Of a stretch of 24,277 nt of DNA, positions 9,193-15,784 are shown one piece after another. The stretch covers positions 17,231 through 41,507 of the forward strand of contig DGOD01000294.1 in NCBI GenBank assembly GCA_002389265.1, in the 5' to 3' direction. The notes under the pieces are model-generated. The model did not search any database and was not told the DNA's origin. It worked only from the letters and a program-made list of their open reading frames with translations. Numbering within the stretch: the first letter of the stretch is position 1; each line of letters opens with the position of its first letter. Source of the DNA: Gammaproteobacteria bacterium UBA4475. Its GTDB lineage: Bacteria; Pseudomonadota; Gammaproteobacteria; Pseudomonadales; Azotimanducaceae. The translations under genes were made by a program, and so were the position numbers.

Positions 9193-9246
9193 GCAACAAT
9201 TTCCGCGACAATTTCGCAACAACTTGCAGCAACAATGCCGCAAACA
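9193..9246 (+). repeat. Periodic GC[AG]ACAA array before the skp ribosome-binding site
   Basis: GCAACAA, GCGACAA, GCAACAA, GCAACAA and GCAAACA begin at 9193, 9205, 9216, 9229 and 9240, spaced 12, 11, 13 and 11 bases. The first two units are nearly identical over 11 bases (ACAATTTC core). In RNA this is a C/A-rich, G-poor, unstructured tract ending at the Shine-Dalgarno AAGGAG (9246-9251). Such tracts can act as translational enhancers or small-RNA targets; that role is inference. Confidence 0.55.
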
Positions 9247-9258
9247 AGGAGAACACTA

Positions 9259-9795
9259 GTGCAGATCAAACAACGTATTATGGCAACTATTCTGACTGCT
9301 ACGGCTGCAGTTTTCGGATTCGCCGCGCCCAACGTCTTCGCTGAAGTTAAAATTGCTGTTGTTGACGTTCAGGCAGCTATCCTGAACTCAGAGGAAGCCA
9401 AGCGTCTGATGGCTCAGATTCAGGAAGAGTTCAAGGCCGAAGAAGAGCAAATTCGATCAATTCAATCTGAAGCTGCTGTATTGTATGAACGTTTGCAGAA
9501 AGATGGCGAAGTCATGAGTGAAGCGGAAAAGCGCAAAGTCCAGCAGCAAATCGAATCAAAGAACAATGACTTTGTTTACAATCGGAAGAAACTTCAGAGC
9601 CTGATCGAGCAACGGCAGCAAGAGTTGTTTGCGGGTGTCGACGCTAAAGTTCAAAGAGCGATTGAAGACCTGGTGAAAACTGAGGACTTTGATTTGATCT
9701 TGCCACGACAAGCAGCACTTTATGCAGGTGAGCTTTATAATATCACTCGCAAAGTCACTGAAAGACTCAATGAATTAGGCGCGAAGAACCCGTAA
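9259..9795 (+). CDS. skp: Periplasmic chaperone Skp (OmpH family)
   Basis: Skp is a trimeric, jellyfish-shaped periplasmic chaperone that carries unfolded outer-membrane proteins to BamA. The GTG at 9259 is preceded by a strong AAGGAG seven bases upstream and gives 178 residues. An ATG at 9235 in the same frame lacks a ribosome-binding site. A signal peptide covers residues 1-28, cleaved after PNVFA. The mature start EVKIAVVDVQAAILNSEEAK is the typical OmpH/Skp beginning. Two long charged helices, roughly residues 50-130, form the coiled-coil tentacles. The end, DLILPRQAALYAGELYNIT, returns to the trimerisation body. It is placed between bamA and lpxD, the conserved position. Confidence 0.94.
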   Translation: MQIKQRIMATILTATAAVFGFAAPNVFAEVKIAVVDVQAAILNSEEAKRLMAQIQEEFKAEEEQIRSIQSEAAVLYERLQKDGEVMSEAEKRKVQQQIESKNNDFVYNRKKLQSLIEQRQQELFAGVDAKVQRAIEDLVKTEDFDLILPRQAALYAGELYNITRKVTERLNELGAKNP

Positions 9796-9831
9796 ATCAC
9801 ACCAAAGGTTGATTTTAACGGTTAATCATAC

Positions 9832-10860
9832 ATGACGCTTTCAATCAGTCTCGGGGATCTGGCTCGGAAGTTTCAATTAGAGCTTATGGGTGATCCGACT
9901 ATCGAAGTGAGCGGTATCGCAAATCTGCGAGATGCTCATTCGGCGCAACTGGCTTTCTTGTTTAGTTCGGCCTACCGGCCTATGTTGAATGAGACTGCCG
10001 CTGCCGCCGTTGTGATGCGCAAGGCAGATGCAGCAGGCAGCGATAAACCGGCTTTAATCAGTGAAGAACCGAGGATGGTTTGGGCCTTGATTGCCGAATT
10101 ATTTGATCCAACCCCTGTGCCTGATCGAATCATTCACCCTTCCGCGCTTGTTCACCCGAGTGTTGCTGTCGGCAAAAATGTCACGATCGGCGCCAATGTA
10201 GTTATCGAAGCCGGTTGCCACATTGCTGATGACGTTAGTGTCGGTGCGGGATGTGTCATTGGTGAGGGCGTAAGCCTCGGTCATCAAACTCGATTGTTTG
10301 CGAATGTGACGCTCTATCACGGGGTTCATTTGGGTGATCAATGCATTGTCCATAGCGGCGCTGTGATAGGCGCTGACGGCTTTGGGTTCGAGTTTGATAA
10401 GGCAACGGCGACGTTAAAAAAAATCCCCCAAGTCTATGGTGTTCGTATTGGCCATAGAGTGGAGATAGGGGCGGGCACCACGATTGATCGAGGTGCACTC
10501 AATGATACGTTGATTGCGGACGGTGTGAAGCTGGATAATCAGGTTCAGGTGGGACACGGCACCCAGATTGGTGCGAACACTGCAATCTCAGGCTGTACCG
10601 CGATTGCCGGCAGTACTCGCATTGGCACCTATTGTTTGATTGGTGGTGCCGTGGGCATCATCGATAATATTGAGATAGTCGACCAGGTTGAGGTCACTGC
10701 CATGTCGTTGGTGAGCCAATCGATCATGAAGAAAGGCAGATACTCATCTGGTACGAGTCTGTTGCCGGGTAAAGACTGGAAGCGAAGTATTGTTGGATTC
10801 AAACGATTAGATGAGATTCTCAAACGGCTTCGCAGATTGGAGTCGGGCAGCGGCAGCTAG
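9832..10860 (+). CDS. lpxD: UDP-3-O-(3-hydroxyacyl)glucosamine N-acyltransferase
   Basis: LpxD adds the second 3-hydroxyacyl chain, from acyl-ACP, to UDP-3-O-acyl-glucosamine in lipid A synthesis. The 342-residue protein (341 in E. coli) has an N-terminal uridine-binding domain (about 1-105), then a left-handed beta-helix of hexapeptide repeats (about 108-320; for example VAVGKNVTIGANVVIEAGCH), and a C-terminal helix for ACP. The catalytic His is probably His242 in the sequence VQVGHGTQIG. The usual local sequence is AHN-like, so the following Gly-Thr is a mild variation. GADGFGFEFD and GAGTTIDRGAL are conserved. It is the only LpxA/LpxD-type acyltransferase in the window; lpxA, expected two genes on, is absent. 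Confidence 0.96.
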   Translation: MTLSISLGDLARKFQLELMGDPTIEVSGIANLRDAHSAQLAFLFSSAYRPMLNETAAAAVVMRKADAAGSDKPALISEEPRMVWALIAELFDPTPVPDRIIHPSALVHPSVAVGKNVTIGANVVIEAGCHIADDVSVGAGCVIGEGVSLGHQTRLFANVTLYHGVHLGDQCIVHSGAVIGADGFGFEFDKATATLKKIPQVYGVRIGHRVEIGAGTTIDRGALNDTLIADGVKLDNQVQVGHGTQIGANTAISGCTAIAGSTRIGTYCLIGGAVGIIDNIEIVDQVEVTAMSLVSQSIMKKGRYSSGTSLLPGKDWKRSIVGFKRLDEILKRLRRLESGSGS

Positions 10861-10932
10861 ATGCCTCTACCAAGTAACACGCGAGGCGCCTTTAAAAGAC
10901 GCGCTGTAGCTAACCCATGAGTAAAGAGAGAT

Positions 10933-11373
10933 ATGATGGAAGTGACTGAAATTTGGAAGTACCTGCCCCACCGATATCCCTTTTTGTTAGTGGATCGGGT
11001 TATCGAGTTTGAAGCCAACAAGCGTATCGTTGCCATCAAAAATGTCACAATCAACGAGCCGCAGTTTACGGGACACTTCCCGATGACGCCGGTATTTCCA
11101 GGCGTTATGATTGTCGAAGCGCTGGCGCAGGCGTCGGGTATTCTGGCTTTTAAAAGCCGTAATCGCACCCTCGAAGACGGCTATATTTATTATCTTGCTG
11201 GCACGGACAAAACCAAGTTTAAGCGCTCTGTCGTTCCAGGCGACCAATTGCGTCTGGAAGTCGAAATTGTCAATCTGCGCAGTCATTGGATGAAAGCGGT
11301 TGGTCGGGCCTATGTTGGTGATCAATTGGCATGTTCTAGCTTTCTCACCTGTGCGGAACAGAAGGTCACCTGA
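10933..11373 (+). CDS. fabZ: 3-hydroxyacyl-ACP dehydratase FabZ
   Basis: FabZ dehydrates 3-hydroxyacyl-ACP in fatty acid elongation and competes with LpxA/LpxD for 3-hydroxyacyl-ACP, hence its usual place among lpx genes. The hotdog-fold product has 146 residues. [12 protein letters not shown] lies at 11-22. The active-site stretch [20 protein letters not shown] has the catalytic pair His48 and Glu62, equivalent to His54 and Glu68 in E. coli. ATG codons at 10933 and 10936 are both possible, with a purine-rich AAAGAGAG just upstream. Only 28 bases separate the stop from lpxB, where lpxA is normally found. Confidence 0.97.
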   Translation: MMEVTEIWKYLPHRYPFLLVDRVIEFEANKRIVAIKNVTINEPQFTGHFPMTPVFPGVMIVEALAQASGILAFKSRNRTLEDGYIYYLAGTDKTKFKRSVVPGDQLRLEVEIVNLRSHWMKAVGRAYVGDQLACSSFLTCAEQKVT

Positions 11374-11401
11374 CTACTGCGGTAATGATCAAGGCGTAGT
11401 G
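11374..11401 (+). other. fabZ-lpxB spacer; expected lpxA is absent
   Basis: The 28 bases hold no gene. UDP-GlcNAc acyltransferase (lpxA) normally fills this place. A five-codon frame ATGATCAAGGCGTAG (11385-11399) ends against a GTG at 11399. Its AAGG (11391-11394) is spaced suitably to be the lpxB ribosome-binding site, so the tiny frame need not be a remnant of lpxA. Confidence 0.7.
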
Positions 11402-12583
11402 ATGGTAAGCCCCGCACCTCAAACCAAACCCTTAACCATTGCCCTGCTTGCCGGGGAACTCTCTGGTGACAATCTCGGTGCGCCATTGATGCAGGCGATT
11501 CGGCGGACTCATCCTGATGTGCGGTTTGTTGGCATCGGCGGGCCGGCCATGGTCGCCGCTGGGCTGGAGTGTTGGACCGATATAGAAGTACTGTCGGTTA
11601 ACGGTTTTATTGAGCCGCTGAAACGCCTGCCATCGCTACTCAAAATTCTGTTGTCGACCTCAGATGCCATCGTCAAGCTGCAGGTCGACTGTTTCATCGG
11701 GATTGATTTCAATTTTTTCAATGGTTTGCTTGAAGGTAGGCTGAAGAAACGCGGCATCAAGACTGTACATTATGTCTCACCTTCGGTTTGGGCCTGGCGC
11801 AAGGGGCGCATAAACAGTATTAAAAACAATGTTGATCTGATGTTGACTTTGTACCCTTTTGAAAATGAAATCTACGCTCAAAATCAGATCAATGCGGTGT
11901 TCGTTGGGCACCCCAGGGCTGATGAGATAGCGCCCATTCAAGACGAGCAGGCCAGAGAATCTGCCCGTGCGCAGCTGCAGATTAGCGTTGACCGGCCTGT
12001 TATTGCGCTGCTGCCAGGTAGTCGCGCCAGTGAAGTGGGCTTCAGCGGTCCGGATTTTCTGCAGGCGGCGCAATTAATTCAGGCGGAGCTTAGTGCGGTG
12101 GTCTTTGTCATACCGGCTGCTAATGAGCGCCGCGCTCGTCAGTTGCGACAGCTCATTGCGCGTTATGGTCAGGGACTGGATACGGTGCTGGTGGAGGGGC
12201 AGGCAGAGCTCGCCATGCTAGCGGCTGATGCGGTGGTAGTGAATGCCGGCACAGCGACCCTTGAGGCGATGCTGTTGCAGCGACCGATGGTAATGTCCTA
12301 TCGGCTCGGTGCCATCACTTATGCCATCGTATCCCGGCTGGTGTCGACGCCGTATTTTGCCTTGCCGAATATTCTCTCCGGGCGGGAATTGGTGTGTGAG
12401 CTCATTCAGGACCAAGCGACTCCGGCAGCCTTGTGTCGAGAGACCTTAAGTTTGTTCGATGCTGCCAATCGAGCCGCATTGTTGGCCGAATATGCTGTTA
12501 TCCATCAACAATTGCGCAGAAATGCCGGCGAGCAGGCCGCGACTGCAGTGCTGGGGCTATGCCAGCGACCAGTGGTGACCTAG
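11402..12583 (+). CDS. lpxB: Lipid-A-disaccharide synthase
   Basis: LpxB joins UDP-2,3-diacylglucosamine and lipid X to form the beta-1,6 disaccharide of lipid A, acting as a peripheral membrane GT-B glycosyltransferase (GT19). Motifs: [17 protein letters not shown] at the N-terminus (family GExSGD), [44 protein letters not shown], and the donor-site stretch [23 protein letters not shown] 11402 follows AAGG and gives 393 residues (382 in E. coli). The frame is open upstream into fabZ but unrelated there. GTG 11399 is an alternative start. The 3' end overlaps rnhB by 25 bases. Confidence 0.96.
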   Translation: MVSPAPQTKPLTIALLAGELSGDNLGAPLMQAIRRTHPDVRFVGIGGPAMVAAGLECWTDIEVLSVNGFIEPLKRLPSLLKILLSTSDAIVKLQVDCFIGIDFNFFNGLLEGRLKKRGIKTVHYVSPSVWAWRKGRINSIKNNVDLMLTLYPFENEIYAQNQINAVFVGHPRADEIAPIQDEQARESARAQLQISVDRPVIALLPGSRASEVGFSGPDFLQAAQLIQAELSAVVFVIPAANERRARQLRQLIARYGQGLDTVLVEGQAELAMLAADAVVVNAGTATLEAMLLQRPMVMSYRLGAITYAIVSRLVSTPYFALPNILSGRELVCELIQDQATPAALCRETLSLFDAANRAALLAEYAVIHQQLRRNAGEQAATAVLGLCQRPVVT

Positions 12584-13185
12584 TGTATTGGCGAGAATAT
12601 TGCGCCGGCGTCGATGAGGTTGGTCGAGGGCCGCTGGCCGGTGCCGTTTATGCAGCGGCTGTCATTCTCGACCCATTCGTACCTATTGACGGATTGCGCG
12701 ACTCTAAGGCGTTGAGCCTGAAAAAGCGTGAAGCCCTTGAGCCGCTGATTAAATCTCAGGCGGTAGCCTACTGTGTCGCCTCAGCCAGTGTCGTTGAAAT
12801 CGATCAGATCAATATCCTGCAAGCCAGCATGCTAGCCATGCAGCGGGCTGTGGCCGGCTTAGATTCGGTGGTGGATTTCGTACTTGTGGATGGTAATCGT
12901 AGCCCGGTGTTTGCGTGCCCCTCGGAATGGTTGGTCAAAGGTGATACCAAATTTGATGCGATCAAGGCCGCCTCAATCATTGCCAAAGTGGCTCGCGATC
13001 GCGAGATGTTGCGGCTCGATGCCCTCTATCCTGCGTATGGATTTAGTCAGCACAAGGGCTATCCGACACCTTTGCATCTGGCTGCGCTGCAAAAGTATGG
13101 GCCGTCCGCGGTCCACCGCCTGTCTTTCGGGCCCTGCAAATCCGCGGCTCTGAGACAGTCGAAGGATCGGCAGGGTGTTCCTTAG
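12559..13185 (+). CDS. rnhB: Ribonuclease HII
   Basis: RNase HII nicks RNA in RNA-DNA hybrids and begins removal of single ribonucleotides from DNA. The 208-residue product carries the family start [20 protein letters not shown] (catalytic Asp19-Glu20), [15 protein letters not shown] (Asp111), and [20 protein letters not shown] (Asp133), so all four acidic active-site residues are present. ATG 12559 lies inside lpxB in another frame, with GGGG just before it. The longer open frame from 12433 lies entirely within lpxB and has no RNase H similarity. In related bacteria dnaE follows directly; here 2.6 kb with three other genes intervenes. Confidence 0.96.
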   Translation: MPATSGDLVYWREYCAGVDEVGRGPLAGAVYAAAVILDPFVPIDGLRDSKALSLKKREALEPLIKSQAVAYCVASASVVEIDQINILQASMLAMQRAVAGLDSVVDFVLVDGNRSPVFACPSEWLVKGDTKFDAIKAASIIAKVARDREMLRLDALYPAYGFSQHKGYPTPLHLAALQKYGPSAVHRLSFGPCKSAALRQSKDRQGVP

Positions 13186-13284
13186 CTGTGTCTTGAGTGA
13201 AACATCGCCAGTTTGTCGCAGTAGATTGAGGACTATGGCAATGAATGGCGGCCTATGTGAACATAAGTTTTCGACAACATTTTT

Positions 13285-13316
13285 GTTAATCTAATTGATT
13301 AATTTAATTCATTAAC
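13285..13316. promoter_or_regulatory. AT-rich inverted repeat before the oxidoreductase gene
   Basis: GTTAAT (13285-13290) and ATTAAC (13311-13316) form the arms of an inverted repeat centred on ATTAAT (13298-13303). The stretch is far more AT-rich than its surroundings and ends 19 bases before the next start codon. It could be a promoter and/or a dimeric repressor operator. No clear -35/-10 pair stands out, so this is tentative. Confidence 0.35.
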
Positions 13317-13335
13317 CTAACGGACGGGTGAGTCA

Positions 13336-14577
13336 ATGGACCAGCAACGAGAGTTTGATGTGGTGCTATTTGGGGCGACGGGTTTTACCGGCAAGCTGGT
13401 GGCTGAGTACCTTTATAAAACCTACGGCGTTGGGGGTGAGCTGAGATGGGCACTGGCTGGTCGTAACCAGGCCAAGCTCGAAGCCGTGCGCACAGATCTG
13501 ATCGCTGCTGGCGGAACCACAGTAGAGCTTATCGTCGTCGATAGCATGGATCAGGCTGCCATGAACGCCTTGGCGGCGCGGACGACCGTGGTCTGCACAA
13601 CGGTTGGGCCTTATGCCCTTTATGGGACGCCGCTGGTTGCTGCCTGTGTCGCCCATGGCACCCATTACTGCGACTTGACGGGTGAAGTGCAGTGGATGCA
13701 TCGCGTGATCAACGAGTATCAGACTGCTGCGGAGGCCTCCGGTGCCCGCATCGTTCACACCTGCGGCTTCGACAGCATACCGTCAGATTTAGGGGCCTTC
13801 TACGTGCAGGCGCAGATGCATGCCCGGCATGGTGTTTATGCCCAGCAGGTAAAGTATCGCGTGGTTAAGGCTGAGGGTGGTATGAGTGGCGGAACGGTTG
13901 CCAGCATGATGAACATGATGGAGGAAGTGAAAGCCGATCCTGGCATAGGTGAGATTATTAATGATCCTTATGCCCTCGACCCGGTGAACATGCCGCGCGG
14001 TCCAGACGGACCGGATCAGGTTGCTCCCCTGTATGACGCCCAATTTAAACAGTGGACAGCGCCCTTCGTTATGGCGGCGATCAATACTCGGGTCGTGCGC
14101 CGCAGCAACGCCTTATTGGGCTATCGCTACGGGTCGCAGTTTAGATATGACGAGGCGATCTTAACGGGCGCCGGTCCCGTGGGTTATATGAAAGCGGTCG
14201 CCGTCGCCTCGGGCACCTTCTTGATGATGATAGCCTCTGCGGTTGCGCCGTTACGTAACCTGTTGAAGTCGGCCTTACCCGCGCAGGGCGAGGGGCCGAG
14301 CCCTGAGACTATCGAAAAGGGTTCCTTTGTGATTGACCTGTTGGCGCTGCATCCCACCGATGCCAGTAAAAATCTGCGGGCCCGAGTCACGGCAGATCGC
14401 GATCCCGGTTACGGCGCCACCGCCAAGATGCTGGGCGAAAGTGCCGTGTGTTTGGCGCTCGACGAACTTGACGCTGGTGGTGGATGCCTGACGCCTTCAA
14501 CGGCCATGGGCATGGCGCTGATCAATCGACTGGTGGAGAAAGGGGGCATGACCTTTGAGATTCTTGATCAGTCCTGA
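13336..14577 (+). CDS. Saccharopine dehydrogenase-like NAD(P)-binding oxidoreductase
   Basis: The 413-residue protein begins with a Rossmann nucleotide-binding strand, FDVVLFGATGFTGKLVAEYL (residues 7-26). It continues with the family pattern ALAGRNQAKLEAV, TTVGPYALYGTPLVAACVAH, GTHYCDLTGEVQWM and HTCGFDSIPSDLGAF. This is the SCCPDH / trans-acting enoyl reductase family, which includes mycobacterial enoyl reductases of lipid synthesis and human SCCPDH. A hydrophobic stretch near residues 280-305 could contact membrane or lipid. The substrate cannot be told from sequence; a lipid or fatty-acyl substrate is a family-based guess. True lysine-pathway saccharopine dehydrogenase is unlikely. ATG 13336 follows an AT-rich promoter-like region. 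It interrupts the usual rnhB-dnaE adjacency. Confidence 0.8.
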   Translation: MDQQREFDVVLFGATGFTGKLVAEYLYKTYGVGGELRWALAGRNQAKLEAVRTDLIAAGGTTVELIVVDSMDQAAMNALAARTTVVCTTVGPYALYGTPLVAACVAHGTHYCDLTGEVQWMHRVINEYQTAAEASGARIVHTCGFDSIPSDLGAFYVQAQMHARHGVYAQQVKYRVVKAEGGMSGGTVASMMNMMEEVKADPGIGEIINDPYALDPVNMPRGPDGPDQVAPLYDAQFKQWTAPFVMAAINTRVVRRSNALLGYRYGSQFRYDEAILTGAGPVGYMKAVAVASGTFLMMIASAVAPLRNLLKSALPAQGEGPSPETIEKGSFVIDLLALHPTDASKNLRARVTADRDPGYGATAKMLGESAVCLALDELDAGGGCLTPSTAMGMALINRLVEKGGMTFEILDQS

Positions 14578-14585
14578 TCAGTCCT
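14566..14585 (+). repeat. Perfect 10-bp tandem duplication across the stop codon
   Basis: GATCAGTCCT occurs twice in a row (14566-14575 and 14576-14585). The TGA stop of the oxidoreductase gene (14575-14577) spans the join of the two copies. A slippage duplication is the simplest explanation. Confidence 0.85.
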
Positions 14586-14673
14586 GCTCAAGCGCGCAGC
14601 CTGGCCGATGCAAGCAGCGACTTAGGCAGAGACCCTTTAGTCAGCGGCTATGACCGCGCAACGGAAGGCGAAG

Positions 14674-15123
14674 ATGAATATTTGGGTTGACGCAGACGCC
14701 TGCCCGGTAGTGATTAAGGAGATACTATTCCGGGCGGCAGAACGAACCGGTGTGGTAGTGACTCTGGTCGCCAATCAATGGCTGCGAACGCCGCCGTTGG
14801 CGAATATTAGAGCCATTCAGGTGATGCCAGGATTCGATGTAGCTGACGCTGAGATTGTAAAACGCCTGGCCGCCGGCGATCTGGTGATCACCAGTGATAT
14901 TCCGCTGGCGGCCGAAGTCTTGGAAAAACAGGGCCTGGCCCTGAGCCCGCGCGGGGAGCTATTTTCAGCAGAAAATATCAAGGCGCGATTAGGTATGCGG
15001 GATTTTCTCGATACCTTGCGTGCTAGTGGCGTTAATACCGGCGGGCCGCCGACCCTGAATCAACAGGATCGACAGCTATTCGCCAATCAGCTGGATCGGT
15101 TGCTGAACCAATTCTGCGACTGA
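14674..15123 (+). CDS. yaiI: YaiI/DUF188 family protein (PIN-like fold)
   Basis: The product is a clear homologue of E. coli YaiI (UPF0178/DUF188), of unknown function. Conserved blocks are [20 protein letters not shown] (residues 3-22), [50 protein letters not shown], and [17 protein letters not shown]. The acidic residues of WVDADACP and the [11 protein letters not shown] segment resemble PIN-like nuclease folds, but activity is not established. ATG 14674 is preferred because GGAAGG (14663-14668) precedes it and it matches the E. coli start; ATG 14650 would add eight residues without a ribosome-binding site. Length is 149 residues. It converges on the cold-shock gene, with 13 bases between the stops. 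Confidence 0.9.
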   Translation: MNIWVDADACPVVIKEILFRAAERTGVVVTLVANQWLRTPPLANIRAIQVMPGFDVADAEIVKRLAAGDLVITSDIPLAAEVLEKQGLALSPRGELFSAENIKARLGMRDFLDTLRASGVNTGGPPTLNQQDRQLFANQLDRLLNQFCD

Positions 15124-15136
15124 GACGCCGGATGAC

Positions 15137-15343
15137 CTACAGAACAATGACATTCACCGCCTGGGGGCCTTTTTGGCCCTGCTCAATCTCAAACTCCACT
15201 GTTTGTCCGTCCATTAATGTTTTAAAACCGGCGGATTGAATCGCGCGAAAATGGACGAAAACATCGGGTCCACTTTCCTGTTCAATAAAACCAAAGCCCT
15301 TCTTCTCGTCAAACCATTTCACTTTTCCAGTCATCTTAGCCAT
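15137..15343 (-). CDS. Cold-shock domain protein (CspA family)
   Basis: This 68-residue single cold-shock domain protein binds single-stranded RNA or DNA and melts RNA structure. [20 protein letters not shown] contains RNP1 (KGFGFI, residues 15-20), and DVFVHFRAI holds RNP2 (VFVHF, 28-32). The end, [13 protein letters not shown], is typical. The start is ATG at 15343 (minus strand), preceded by GGGAG (15351-15355); an in-frame GTG three bases upstream is less well spaced. It is the only minus-strand gene in the window, converging with yaiI and diverging from dnaE. Whether it is cold-induced or constitutive cannot be told from the protein, but its upstream region is long, as in cspA. Confidence 0.93.
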   Translation of the reverse strand: MAKMTGKVKWFDEKKGFGFIEQESGPDVFVHFRAIQSAGFKTLMDGQTVEFEIEQGQKGPQAVNVIVL

Positions 15344-15528
15344 CACTGTTCTCCCATAGTAGATTGATCATCAGTCCTGGGTTTGCCCTTGAGAATGAAC
15401 GCTGAGTTCTGCCAAAGGATAAATCCAATTTGCTGGATTGCGGCACGATGCAGGCAATACTTTTGACCGGACCAGTAACAGTGGCGAGTGCACTATCGAC
15501 GTGACCTAGACTTAAATAGTCGCTGTAC

Positions 15529-15558
15529 TCTGTACCAGCGAAAAAATCTTAACGTCAA
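15529..15558 (-). promoter_or_regulatory. Candidate promoter for the cold-shock gene
   Basis: On the minus strand, TTGACG (plus 15553-15558) is followed after 18 bases by TACAGA (plus 15529-15534), preceded by TGG as in extended -10 promoters. Transcription would begin near 15522. The GTACAGA here also equals the last seven bases of the E. coli cspA cold box as I recall it (TGACGTACAGA). If transcription begins further upstream, the element could be RNA-level instead. Confidence 0.35.
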
Positions 15559-15706
15559 GAATGAAATCTTGTAAAGCCTCGATAGCGAGATCCTTGATCC
15601 TAATGGTACCGATTGGTCGTTTGGTCCCTTGAAAGCATTTAGGGTCGATGTCAGAAGCCGAAGTAGCCAAGGATGTTGAGTTGTTGAATTAGCCGGTTTA
15701 ACGCTG

Positions 15707-15736
15707 TTGGCCATGGCGGACTTCGTTTACTATATT
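15707..15736 (+). promoter_or_regulatory. Candidate sigma-70 promoter for dnaE
   Basis: TTGGCC (15707-15712) and TATATT (15731-15736) are separated by 18 bases and lie about 50 bases before the dnaE start codon. The -10 is a good match and the -35 is moderate. No competing gene lies between. Confidence 0.4.
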
Positions 15737-15784
15737 AGAGGTTAGCCTTGCCGAAAACCCGCCAACGGAGCCAGACACTTTCTG

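Larger units (their letters stand above)
8942..9258 (+). other. bamA-skp intergenic region, no gene
   Basis: These 317 bases show no convincing protein gene on either strand. A minus-strand open frame at 9025-9243 has no recognisable family and is judged chance. The region holds a sigma-E-like promoter (about 9030-9057), a perfect 14-base palindrome CTTTTCATGAAAAG (9034-9047) overlapping its -35 element, and a periodic GC[AG]ACAA array (9193-9246) running into the skp ribosome-binding site. I see no strong terminator after bamA. Confidence 0.6.
15344..15784. other. Divergent csp-dnaE intergenic region, no protein gene
   Basis: This 441-base region serves both the minus-strand cold-shock gene and dnaE. 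No convincing coding frame is present; a minus-strand frame at 15493-15714 has no recognisable family. Small hairpins are visible: AATCCA/TGGATT (15422-15439) and CAAGA/TCTTG (15556-15571). GACTTAAATAGTC (15509-15521) is nearly palindromic. Candidate promoters for csp and dnaE are listed separately. If the csp promoter is right, its mRNA has about 180 untranslated bases, like the long leaders of cold-shock genes. Confidence 0.55.

Noticed and set aside
9025..9243. 72-residue minus-strand frame between bamA and skp
   Set aside because: Cysteine-rich composition results from reading the GCAACAA array backwards; no family or ribosome-binding site.
10861..10920. 19-codon frame MPLPSNTRGAFKRRAVANP directly after the lpxD stop
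   Set aside because: It abuts the stop and nearly fills the gap to fabZ, but has no ribosome-binding site and no recognisable family; too short to call.
11385..11399. Five-codon frame ATGATCAAGGCGTAG as a remnant of lpxA
   Set aside because: LpxA proteins often begin Met-Ile, but five codons are not evidence, and the sequence is explained as the lpxB ribosome-binding site.
12433..12558. 42-codon upstream extension of rnhB inside lpxB
   Set aside because: The segment is out-of-frame lpxB, cysteine- and arginine-rich, and unlike any RNase HII start; ATG 12559 matches the family.
15493..15714. 73-residue minus-strand frame upstream of the cold-shock gene
   Set aside because: No family resemblance; it crosses the small hairpins and candidate promoter of csp, and is better read as leader or spacer.
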